Positions 8,266 through 15,747 of a DNA stretch of 64,000 bases are shown here, piece by piece. Each line of letters starts with the position of its first letter. Positions within the stretch are counted from its first letter, which is position 1. The position numbers and the translations under genes are program-made. Below the pieces are notes generated by a model. The model did no database searches, was not told the DNA's origin, and worked only from the letters and a program-made list of their open reading frames with translations. This stretch comes from Clostridiaceae bacterium. Lineage in GTDB: Bacteria; Bacillota; Clostridia; Oscillospirales; Butyricicoccaceae. The DNA is taken from the NCBI GenBank assembly GCA_018383195.1, contig JAGZOP010000001.1, positions 62,001-126,000 of the forward strand, read 5' to 3'.

Positions 8266-9696
8266 CTATCGGCTTTTCCCGAGCAAAACGCGGGAAGCAC
8301 CGCCAAATTTCGTAATCTCGTCCAATCCGCACCCAAGTTCTTGTGCAAGGATTTCCATTACACGCGGGGAGCAGAAACCACCTTGGCATCTCCCCATTCC
8401 CGCTCGTGTCCGGCGTTTCACGCCATCCACCGTGCGTGCGCCAGCCGGACGCCGGATCGCCTCACGGATCTCCCCTTCGGTTACGGTTTCGCAGCGGCAA
8501 ACCATTTTCCCGTAAGCGGGATCTTCCGCAATCTTCTTTTGACGCTCTTCCATTCCCATTTCGCGGAACCGCGCCACCGGTTTGCGTTTTCCGTTCCAGC
8601 TTTCCTTCTTTTTCAGAACAAGCCCTGCGCGGCGCATCATTTCTACGACATGCTCTGCAATGGCAGGCGAAGCCGACAAACCGGGAGACTCAATACCTGC
8701 GGCATTGAAGAATCCGGGTTCCGGGTTTGTCAGCACAAAATCCCGCGTGGTCGAACTTGCACGCAGACCTGCAAAGTTGGTAATTGCCAGCTTCATATCG
8801 ATGTTTTTTACCGATTTCCGCGCACACGCCGCAATTTCATCCAATCCTGCCGGTGTTGTGGCTACATCTTCGGGATCGGGTACATAGTCTGCATTCGGAC
8901 CAATGAACAGATTCCGATCGACCGTGGGCGCAACCAACACGCCTTTGCTGCCATTGCGCGGCGTCTGGAAAATCACACTGGATACGTAGTCGCCCAATGC
9001 ATGCTCAAACAGGATGTACTGCCCTTTACGCGGTCGGATGGAAAAACTGTTGTCGCCCACCATAGCTGCAATCCGGTCAGAAAAAACTCCCGTTGCATTG
9101 ACAACCATCCCCGCTTCTATGGTACGTCCGTCCGCGGCTGAAATGACATATTTTGCACCATACCGCACAATCGATGTCACCTGAAATTCCCGCAAAAATT
9201 CCGTACCTGCTGTGCAGGCAACTTCGAGCGCTGCCTGCGTCAGCTCATAAGGACACACAATGCCCGCTGTTTCTGCATAAAGCGCTGCCTGCACGTTTTC
9301 ACTTACAGCAGTTTCCCGCCGCAGCACCTCTTCGCGGCTTAAAATTTTCAGTCCCGGAACGCCATTTTGCTGTCCATACGCATATAGGCGTTCCAGTTCC
9401 CGGCAATCCTCTTCATCAAATGCCAAAACCAGAGAACCCGTCCGGCGAAATGGAACATCCATCTCACGGCATAGTTCCTCCATCATGGCATTTCCTCTTA
9501 CATTGAGTTTTGCCTTCCATGAACCGGGTTTTGCATCATATCCCGCATGCACAATGCCGCTGTTTGCCGCACTGGTTTCTTCTGCGGGCTCTGCATGGCG
9601 CTCCAATACGACTGTATTCAGCTCATATTGCGACAGCGCCCGTGCAATCATGGAACCGACAACACCCGCACCGATGATTGCGACATCATATTGCAT
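8266..9696 (-). CDS. GlpA-like FAD-dependent glycerol-3-phosphate dehydrogenase with BFD-type [2Fe-2S] domain
   Basis: 476 aa. Residues about 1-365 are a DAO-type FAD oxidoreductase beginning YDVAIIGAGVVGSMIARAL, with the SAANSGIVHAGYD substrate-loop segment. Residues about 400-450 form a BFD-like iron-sulfur domain with two CxC/CxxxxC cysteine pairs (VCRCETV and GRCQGGFC). This is the domain order of GlpA and its clostridial relatives, which oxidise glycerol 3-phosphate to dihydroxyacetone phosphate. L-2-hydroxyglutarate oxidase-like activity is an alternative for the DAO family, but the neighbouring glycerophosphodiesterase and the upstream GlpP favour G3P. Start ATG after GGAAAGGAGAG. Confidence 0.85.
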   Translation of the reverse strand: MQYDVAIIGAGVVGSMIARALSQYELNTVVLERHAEPAEETSAANSGIVHAGYDAKPGSWKAKLNVRGNAMMEELCREMDVPFRRTGSLVLAFDEEDCRELERLYAYGQQNGVPGLKILSREEVLRRETAVSENVQAALYAETAGIVCPYELTQAALEVACTAGTEFLREFQVTSIVRYGAKYVISAADGRTIEAGMVVNATGVFSDRIAAMVGDNSFSIRPRKGQYILFEHALGDYVSSVIFQTPRNGSKGVLVAPTVDRNLFIGPNADYVPDPEDVATTPAGLDEIAACARKSVKNIDMKLAITNFAGLRASSTTRDFVLTNPEPGFFNAAGIESPGLSASPAIAEHVVEMMRRAGLVLKKKESWNGKRKPVARFREMGMEERQKKIAEDPAYGKMVCRCETVTEGEIREAIRRPAGARTVDGVKRRTRAGMGRCQGGFCSPRVMEILAQELGCGLDEITKFGGASRVLLGKSR

Positions 9697-9717
9697 GTCT
9701 CCCGTCTCTCCTTTCCA

Positions 9718-10581
9718 TTACATCTTGCCAAGCGCAGCGCCAAGATACTCGGTCTTGATGAAACGCTCGGTGATAATGAGCAGAATGATATTGGGAATTA
9801 CCAAAATCAGCGACACAACCGATGCCGAGGTTCGCAGGAAGTTTGCACCCAGGTAAGAGAACAGTACCGTTGGAATGGTCTGAATTTCCGGCGCGCCAAT
9901 GATAAAGGTCAGGTTGAATTCCTCCATCGATGCAATAAACGAGAAAATCGAACCGGCAAGGAAGCCCGGCAGAATCATCGGGAAATATACCTCTTTGAGC
10001 TTGACCCAAGGACCCGCGCCAAGGTTTTCGGCCGCATCAATAATTTCCTGCGGGATGGACTCAAAGCTGACAGTCAAAATACGCATCATAAACGGCATCG
10101 CAATAATCGTATGCGCCATGATGACGCCTACATAAGTTTGCGACAGACCGAGTGTAATGAATACACGGCCGAGGAACAGCGCAAGCGCCATGCCCGGGAA
10201 CACGATCGGCAGCAGCATGCCGATTTTCAAAGTCTCACGCCCGCGCAGGTTCCGTCTGCCCAGTGCATACGCAGTCGGCAGCGACAGCAAAAACGAGAGG
10301 ATGGTTGTCGCAAACGCGATGAAGAAGGAGTTTACAATCGCTTCCCCGATTGCAGTATACTTGAAAATATGTACCCAGTGATAGGTGGAGAGCGCTTCCG
10401 GGAAGGTCTGCGGATACGACCACGGATGCTCCGGATCGACCAGCGACCACAGGATTGCCATCAAAAGCGGAAGACCAATCCACAGGATAAAAATGATTCC
10501 GAGCATGGCTGGAATGAGAAATTTTACAATTTTCTTTGTCAGACGCCGGGTATTCGGCGACATCATCTTCTTATTTTCCAT
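9718..10581 (-). CDS. ABC transporter permease (PotC/FbpB-like)
   Basis: 287 aa with six predicted membrane helices and the EAA cytoplasmic loop (ENLGAGPWVKLKEVYFPMILPG). It forms the translocation channel with the permease at 10595-11440. The family serves spermidine/putrescine, iron(III) and 2-aminoethylphosphonate-type importers. The start at 10581 was chosen because the longer frame runs into the upstream permease gene. Substrate inferred from neighbours, not from this sequence. Confidence 0.88.
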   Translation of the reverse strand: MENKKMMSPNTRRLTKKIVKFLIPAMLGIIFILWIGLPLLMAILWSLVDPEHPWSYPQTFPEALSTYHWVHIFKYTAIGEAIVNSFFIAFATTILSFLLSLPTAYALGRRNLRGRETLKIGMLLPIVFPGMALALFLGRVFITLGLSQTYVGVIMAHTIIAMPFMMRILTVSFESIPQEIIDAAENLGAGPWVKLKEVYFPMILPGFLAGSIFSFIASMEEFNLTFIIGAPEIQTIPTVLFSYLGANFLRTSASVVSLILVIPNIILLIITERFIKTEYLGAALGKM

Positions 10582-10594
10582 GGCACATGCCCCC

Positions 10595-11440
10595 TTACAT
10601 GATCTTTTCAAGCTTCTTGCCAATGATGGTATAGACGGTGACAAAGAGCACCGAAACGATCATCATGACGACACCGATACACGCTGAAATTCCCCATTCC
10701 TGGAATGTATATGCCTTGGTATACATCAGGTTTGCCAAAGAGTAGGGATAGGTCGGACCGGCAGTGCTCGAAACTGCGAAGTCGTTGAATACCTTAACAA
10801 AGACCAGAATCACCGCAACCAACGCATTCGGCAGCGATAATGGCAGAATGATGTTCTTAAACAGCGAAATCGGTCCTGCACCGAGGTTGCGCGCTGCATC
10901 CTTTACATCCTTGCGGATGGCTTCGAGTGCAGAGTACATCAAAATCAGCTGATAGGGAACATTTTTCCACACCTGAATGGCAATCACGCCGATGCCGTAT
11001 GGGTCGTTGCGCATGCGCAGCGGCTCGCTGATAACGCCCATCCACATGAGCAGCTGATTGAGCAGACCGTGGTAGTCAATCAGGTTGATAATCAGGAACG
11101 AGCCGACCAGCGCCGGGATGAACAGCGGCATTTTAATGATCGAAAGCAGCAGCTTGCTGCCCCATGTTTTTTGCAGCAGCATTGCCAGCGGGTAACAAAT
11201 CACAATGGAAATCAAAGAGGACAGCACCGCAACCTTAATCGTGAAAAGCAGCGAGTCGGTAAACATTTTATCTGCAAAGGTAGACCAATACTGGGTTGTG
11301 AACACGCTTTCCCCGGTATAGTTGATCATACCGACACTTTGCAGCACCATAAATACGAAGCTCAGCAGGATAAACGCCGCCATGTATCCGAGGCCGGGCA
11401 GAAGCAGCAAATATCCCCACTCAAAATTTTTCTTTTTCAT
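10595..11440 (-). CDS. ABC transporter permease (PotB-like)
   Basis: 281 aa with six hydrophobic helices and an EAA loop (ARNLGAGPISLFKNIILPLSLPN). Its ATG overlaps the ATPase stop (ATGA), and GGAGGTGGAACAGGC precedes the start, so translation is coupled to the ATPase. It pairs with the permease at 9718-10581. Confidence 0.88.
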   Translation of the reverse strand: MKKKNFEWGYLLLLPGLGYMAAFILLSFVFMVLQSVGMINYTGESVFTTQYWSTFADKMFTDSLLFTIKVAVLSSLISIVICYPLAMLLQKTWGSKLLLSIIKMPLFIPALVGSFLIINLIDYHGLLNQLLMWMGVISEPLRMRNDPYGIGVIAIQVWKNVPYQLILMYSALEAIRKDVKDAARNLGAGPISLFKNIILPLSLPNALVAVILVFVKVFNDFAVSSTAGPTYPYSLANLMYTKAYTFQEWGISACIGVVMMIVSVLFVTVYTIIGKKLEKIM

Positions 11441-12513
11441 GCCTGTTCCACCTCCATCACATGCAGCTTGGCGCGCGATACCGCAAACCGGATGGCTGTG
11501 CCCGGCTGAATGTCATGATCCTTGGATACGTTTGCACGATACATTTTTTCGTCGTGGCGGAAGAAAATGTCCAGCATATTGCCCATGTAAACCGAGTGAT
11601 CGACAATACCGGAAATTACATTGTCCTCTCCGGCATCCTGTCCATCCTCAAGCAGCATCATATCTTCCGGACGCCAGCAGATGTCCACTTCCGGACCCTC
11701 GACGCCATCTACGACATCCCCCGAATACAGCGTGCCGAAACCGCTTTCCAGTACCGCACCCTCCGGTGTTCTGCTTGAAATCGTGCCTTTGAGGTGGTTT
11801 GCGATTCCGATAAAGTCAGCGACAAACCGCTTGTGCGGGTTGTCATAAATCTCACGCGGCGATGCAATCTGCTGAATTTCGCCGTGGTTCATCGAAATAA
11901 TTACATCCGAAATTGCAAGCGCCTCTGCCTGATCGTGCGTGACATAGACTGCTGTAATGCCAAGTTTCTGCTGGATTTCTCGAATTTCCACGCGTACCTT
12001 TTCGCGCAGCTTTGCATCCAGGTTGGACAGCGGCTCATCGAACAGCAAAATATCAGGCTGTACAACGATTGCACGCGCAAGCGCAACACGCTGCTGCTGA
12101 CCACCGGACAGCTCATAGGGTTTTCTTGCACCCAGTCCGGTCAGGTTGACAAGCGCCATCGCTTCTTCGATGCGGCGCTTCTGCTCATCCTCGGGCACCT
12201 TATGCATACGCAGTCCAAAGCGAATGTTTTCATAGACTGTTTTGTGCGGAAACAGTGCATAAGACTGGAAGCACATCGCCGTATTGCGCTTGTTTGGGGG
12301 CACATCATTCATCAGCTGCCCGTTAAAAATAATTTCTCCTTCGTCCGGCTCAATAAATCCTGCAATCGAGCGCAGCAGAGTCGTTTTGCCGCAGCCCGAC
12401 GGACCGAGCAGCGTGACAAATTCACCCGGCTGGATATCAAAGCTTACATGATTGAGCGCACGGAAATCTCCGAAATTTTTAACCAGTCCTTTTACCGAAA
12501 GTCCAGTTGACAT
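11437..12513 (-). CDS. ABC transporter ATP-binding protein (PotA/FbpC-like)
   Basis: 358 aa. Walker A GPSGCGKTT (37-45), Q-loop CFQSYALFPHKTV, signature LSGGQQQRVALARA, Walker B ILLFDEP, switch histidine VTHDQAEAL, then a C-terminal TOBE domain of about 110 residues that marks the MalK/PotA subclass. It powers the importer with the two permeases. The start at 12513 has a near-perfect AAGGAGGT ribosome site; the longer frame to 12585 would run into the upstream terminator region. Confidence 0.92.
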   Translation of the reverse strand: MSTGLSVKGLVKNFGDFRALNHVSFDIQPGEFVTLLGPSGCGKTTLLRSIAGFIEPDEGEIIFNGQLMNDVPPNKRNTAMCFQSYALFPHKTVYENIRFGLRMHKVPEDEQKRRIEEAMALVNLTGLGARKPYELSGGQQQRVALARAIVVQPDILLFDEPLSNLDAKLREKVRVEIREIQQKLGITAVYVTHDQAEALAISDVIISMNHGEIQQIASPREIYDNPHKRFVADFIGIANHLKGTISSRTPEGAVLESGFGTLYSGDVVDGVEGPEVDICWRPEDMMLLEDGQDAGEDNVISGIVDHSVYMGNMLDIFFRHDEKMYRANVSKDHDIQPGTAIRFAVSRAKLHVMEVEQA

Positions 12514-12565
12514 AGGATGTACCTCCTTAAATTCCTTCTTCTGTCTTATTTCATGAATTTTTGGG

Positions 12566-12603
12566 TATAAAAAGGAGCGCAGCACAGTTGGGCTGCGCTC
12601 CTT
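12566..12603 (-). terminator. Intra-operon terminator between binding-protein and ATPase genes
   Basis: Perfect 12-bp stem (12592-12603 and 12572-12583) followed on the minus strand by TTTTTATA. Partial termination here would give more binding protein than ATPase, a common arrangement in importers. Confidence 0.8.
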
Positions 12604-12616
12604 CCGTCTTTACAAA

Positions 12617-13798
12617 TCATCCAACCATCAATACATTTGCAACAAAGTCATTGATGAACTTCTGCTTGTACTGTGCCGGAATCCAGCTTGTGCGGTTTGC
12701 AAAATCTTCCGGGGCAATGGAGGTGTTCACAACCTCGACGTCATTGCGCGCCGGATAGGTGTTGAGCACTTCGTTAAATTTCTGCTGTACTTCAGGCGAA
12801 GTGAAGTAGTTCAGCAGGAGCAGAGAAGCTGCCGGATGCGGTGCATTCTTCATGATGCCTGCGGTGTCGCCGCCGCCGGGCAGACCGAACTTCGGGATGT
12901 AGAGCTTTGCTTCCTTGAACAGCTCACCCGATTTCATGGTGGAAACCGTCAGGTCATCCCAGCCAACAACCATATACAGCTCGCCCTGATTCAGGCGCGC
13001 CAGCGAGTCCTTATTGGAGGTGGTAATGGTCATCTTATCCTTGCGCTCGTTGAACCACTGCCAGACCTTATCCCAATCCTTGACATCCGCTTCTTCTACT
13101 TCGGTATCTCCGTAGTATTTGTCATAGCCGTCCAGCAGATTACCGATTGCAGAGAATACAAATGCCTGACCAGAGCCACCCTTGGACGGGTCGCAGAAGC
13201 CGAAGCGCTTCGGGTTTTCGTCAATCCAAGCCTCAAGCTCTTCCCAAGTCTGCGGCGGATTCGGAACCTTATCGGGGTTAATTAGCAGTCCGGTCTGGTT
13301 CAGATGCAGCGGAACCAGATATCCATTATGCTCAACGCCTTCCTGACGGACGGACAGACCCTCATCAAGGACGTCCTTCGCCGCAATCGACGGCAGAGTC
13401 GGTCCCATAAACAAGCCGGCATCATACGTAATCTTTGTATGCTCACCGCCAACCTTCATCACGTCGATCGAGCCAACCTCGGATTCCTTCTCTGCGAGCG
13501 CCTTGTTGGTCAGTGCCTGCTGCTCACCCATCGCAACGTCAAACTTGATTCCGTATTTCTCGGTAAAGCCCTCACCGATCTCGCGCCAAAGATCTTCGTA
13601 ATGCCAGACCGCGAACGTTACAGACCCCTCTTCCTTTGCCGCTGCAACCAATTCTTCCTCTGTCATCTCGTATACGCTTTTTTGCGGCTTGGACGCCGAG
13701 CCGTCTGCCGCAGGCTTTTTGTCTCCTCCGCAACCTGCCATGGTGGCAGTCAACGTCCCCGCTGCCAATAATAATGCAAGACCTCGTTTGAATTTCAT
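12617..13798 (-). CDS. Extracellular solute-binding lipoprotein of the ABC importer
   Basis: 393 aa. The N-terminus has a lipoprotein signal with lipobox TMAGC, lipid-modified C23, followed by a Lys/Ser-rich linker. The body is a periplasmic-binding-protein fold of the iron/putrescine/thiamine class. It captures substrate outside the membrane for the permease pair. The start at 13798 follows AAGGAGGA; the frame extends upstream to 13927 through the leader terminator, which cannot be coding. It is the first gene of an operon that ends in G3P-producing and G3P-oxidising enzymes, so a glycerophosphodiester or G3P substrate is likely. It is not a clear UgpB relative, so the substrate remains open. 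Confidence 0.87.
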   Translation of the reverse strand: MKFKRGLALLLAAGTLTATMAGCGGDKKPAADGSASKPQKSVYEMTEEELVAAAKEEGSVTFAVWHYEDLWREIGEGFTEKYGIKFDVAMGEQQALTNKALAEKESEVGSIDVMKVGGEHTKITYDAGLFMGPTLPSIAAKDVLDEGLSVRQEGVEHNGYLVPLHLNQTGLLINPDKVPNPPQTWEELEAWIDENPKRFGFCDPSKGGSGQAFVFSAIGNLLDGYDKYYGDTEVEEADVKDWDKVWQWFNERKDKMTITTSNKDSLARLNQGELYMVVGWDDLTVSTMKSGELFKEAKLYIPKFGLPGGGDTAGIMKNAPHPAASLLLLNYFTSPEVQQKFNEVLNTYPARNDVEVVNTSIAPEDFANRTSWIPAQYKQKFINDFVANVLMVG

Positions 13799-13842
13799 GC
13801 TGGTTCCTCCTTCTCCATGTGGCAATCCTCTCGATAAATGCG

Positions 13843-13910
13843 CAAAACAAAAAGACACAACTGCACTAATATACTGATAGAAAATCCGTATCATTAGGAC
13901 AGATGTGTCT
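13843..13910 (-). terminator. Leader terminator of the ABC-glp operon, candidate GlpP target
   Basis: On the minus strand AGACACATCTG (13900-13910) pairs with CAGTTGTGTCT (13853-13863) with one U-U mismatch; the loop contains a further CTAAT / ATTAG pairing; TTTTTGTTTTG follows. It sits between the promoter at 13947-13975 and the binding-protein start, with glpP directly upstream. GlpP in B. subtilis works on such leader terminators; that it acts here is inference. Confidence 0.75.
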
Positions 13911-13946
13911 CTCAAATCTCCGCACATCGATCAATTTGTTATATCT

Positions 13947-13975
13947 ATAATAACAATATTTCGTCAAAAAGTCAA
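13947..13975 (-). promoter_or_regulatory. Promoter of the ABC-glp operon
   Basis: TTGACT, 17-bp spacer, TATTAT on the minus strand. It gives a leader of about 140 nt that contains the terminator at 13843-13910. Confidence 0.8.
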
Positions 13976-14056
13976 ACCGTTTTTGTCATTTCATCTAAAC
14001 TAATAAATTCCCATCGCTATATTCAGCGATTTTCACAGTTCTTATGTCTATTTTCA

Positions 14057-14641
14057 TCAATTCACATGGATACTCCATAGTGATTTTGACGAAGTCGAAA
14101 TACCGCTTGCACCCGCTGCAAACACCTGCTGCGCCTCAAACACGCTTGTCACAAGCCCGCCGGCAACCACCCTAAATTCGGTGTCCCTGCAAAAGTTCGT
14201 AACAACCGTCGGCATCAGCCCCGGCATCAGTTCCACAAAATCCGGTTGGCACGCCCGTGCCGTCTTTACCGCGACCTGATACGATTGGGTGTCCAAAATG
14301 AAGCAGCGCTGTCCGGCAACCAGTCCCAATTCCCGAATCGTGCGAATCAGCGAACTCTTTGTCGTCATAATCCCATCCGGCTTGACGAGCGTTGCAAGCA
14401 GCTGCACCGCCTCTTCGTCCTTTTTCAGCCCTCCTGCCAAATCCAGATGCACGAACGCTTTCTTTCCCTTGTCCCGCATAATCTGCACCGCATGCCGCAG
14501 TTCCGGAATTCTGCCGCCCAGCAAAATCCCGATTTCAACCGAAGACGCCGCTGCGTCCTTCGCATCCTGCAGCGAATGAATTGCACTGATGATCGGATTT
14601 TTCCCCAACGCATTTTCCAACAGATTTCTCATTCTCCCCAT
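14057..14641 (-). CDS. glpP: Glycerol-3-phosphate-responsive antiterminator GlpP
   Basis: 194 aa, full length for the family. GlpP is a small TIM-barrel-like protein that, with glycerol 3-phosphate, allows RNA polymerase to pass leader terminators of glp genes. Family features are the N-terminal NPIISAIHSLQDAKDA segment, FVHLDLAGGLKKDEEAV, IMTTKSSLIRTIRELGL, VELMPGLMP, and the C-terminal AGGLVTSVFEAQQVFAAGASGISTSS. Its ATG directly follows the stop of the TIM-barrel gene; an internal ATG at 14632 is possible. A leader terminator of the right kind lies just downstream (13843-13910), so this is the probable regulator of the ABC-glp operon. Confidence 0.93.
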   Translation of the reverse strand: MGRMRNLLENALGKNPIISAIHSLQDAKDAAASSVEIGILLGGRIPELRHAVQIMRDKGKKAFVHLDLAGGLKKDEEAVQLLATLVKPDGIMTTKSSLIRTIRELGLVAGQRCFILDTQSYQVAVKTARACQPDFVELMPGLMPTVVTNFCRDTEFRVVAGGLVTSVFEAQQVFAAGASGISTSSKSLWSIHVN

Positions 14642-15517
14642 TCACCCGTTCTTCTCAATTTCAGTGCGTACCCGTTCCTGAATCTGCGCATTCCACGGAA
14701 CAAACCGGTCATTATAATACTCCAGCAGCCAGATTCCATCAAAGCCCGCCCCGTACAGCTCTGCAAACGCTTCTTTGAGCGGCGCATTCCCCCAAAACGG
14801 CGGAATATGAATATCTCCGCGGCCATATTCAAAGCGCCCGCCCAAATCCAGCGTATTATACATCATGTAGTTCGTAATCCGCATGGGCTCAAAATCGCCG
14901 CTGTTATCATTGACATGCACATGGCGGACCAGCGAGGCGCAATCCCGCACCGCCTGCATAAAATCATACCCGAAATACCGCGACGAAAGCCAGAGATGCC
15001 CAAGGTCGAGCGTCATCCCCACATTGGGATGATTCAGCTTTTTCAGGAACGCGAGCACCGGCTCAATCCGCTCGGTTTCAATATTTTCGACATTGATACG
15101 GATACCGCGCTCTGCCGCATAATCGGCTGCGTCGCGGATATTCTGTTCATACGCCTGCTCCCTTGCCGTGGAACGGGTCTGCTCCTCATAATGAAAATTG
15201 ACCGGGTTGAGCCCCAGTTCTGCGCATACATCAATGCATGCAAACATGACCTCCCGCTGCCGTTCCATTCCTTCAAGGTTTCTCAAATCCATTGCCAGCC
15301 CCACATGAGCAGAGTAAATCAACTGATGCCGCTCTAAAACCGGCTTCAGATATTCGATCACCTGCGGCTGTATCTTTCCCGCGAGAATCAGCGGAAAACC
15401 GGACAGCGTGATCTCCACCGCGTCAAATCCATTTTCCTCATAGCGCTGCAATACCTCGTCGAGCCGCTCTATGCGTGTGTCAACCGGCAAATTGATTCCA
15501 ATCGTACTGCATTTCAT
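14642..15517 (-). CDS. Sugar phosphate isomerase/epimerase (xylose isomerase-like TIM barrel)
   Basis: 291 aa. The AP endonuclease 2 superfamily barrel has metal-ligand-type segments: ENIETERIEPV, LDLGHLWLS, HVHVNDNSGDFEP and the late LLEYYND. Such enzymes isomerise or epimerise keto sugars and are often mislabelled. The ATG follows AGGAGGAGATCTCG. It shares a promoter with glpP and lies upstream of the G3P import and oxidation operon, so a glycerol- or polyol-related substrate is possible. The reaction cannot be named from sequence. Confidence 0.82.
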   Translation of the reverse strand: MKCSTIGINLPVDTRIERLDEVLQRYEENGFDAVEITLSGFPLILAGKIQPQVIEYLKPVLERHQLIYSAHVGLAMDLRNLEGMERQREVMFACIDVCAELGLNPVNFHYEEQTRSTAREQAYEQNIRDAADYAAERGIRINVENIETERIEPVLAFLKKLNHPNVGMTLDLGHLWLSSRYFGYDFMQAVRDCASLVRHVHVNDNSGDFEPMRITNYMMYNTLDLGGRFEYGRGDIHIPPFWGNAPLKEAFAELYGAGFDGIWLLEYYNDRFVPWNAQIQERVRTEIEKNG

Positions 15518-15575
15518 TCGAGATCTCCTCCTGTTTTTCTCTTCTTTTCTGCCCCAATTGGGTCTTCTCCCCCAT

Positions 15576-15605
15576 ATTATATCCTGCCGTCTCGCCTTAT
15601 GTCCA
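15576..15605 (-). promoter_or_regulatory. Promoter of the TIM-barrel and glpP genes
   Basis: TGGACA, 18-bp spacer, TATAAT on the minus strand, about 50 nt before the start at 15517. The remainder of 15606-15690 shows nothing recognisable. Confidence 0.65.
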
Positions 15606-15693
15606 GCCCTGATCTATCCCAGCCTCTTCTGGTTTGCTTCCTAAACTTCGAAAAAGAGAACGGACATCTGTTTCAGGACCAACATAAAATATC

Positions 15694-15743
15694 AAACGCT
15701 GCGGATTCTATCCCATGCGAGATAGAATCCGCAGCGTTTTTCT
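15694..15743. terminator. Terminator after the CotH gene
   Basis: Perfect 19-bp stem (15694-15712 and 15721-15739) with an 8-nt loop. A T-run follows on the plus strand, and GTTTGATATTTT follows on the minus strand, the direction of cotH. Confidence 0.8.
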
Positions 15744-15747
15744 GCAT

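Noticed and set aside
7102..9141. Long plus-strand open frame of 679 codons
   Set aside because: It is antisense to two well-supported oxidoreductase genes, has no ribosome site and its translation is rich in Arg, His and Cys without domains.
14013..14030. Hairpin after glpP as a terminator
   Set aside because: Only a 6-bp stem and no T-run; too weak to call.
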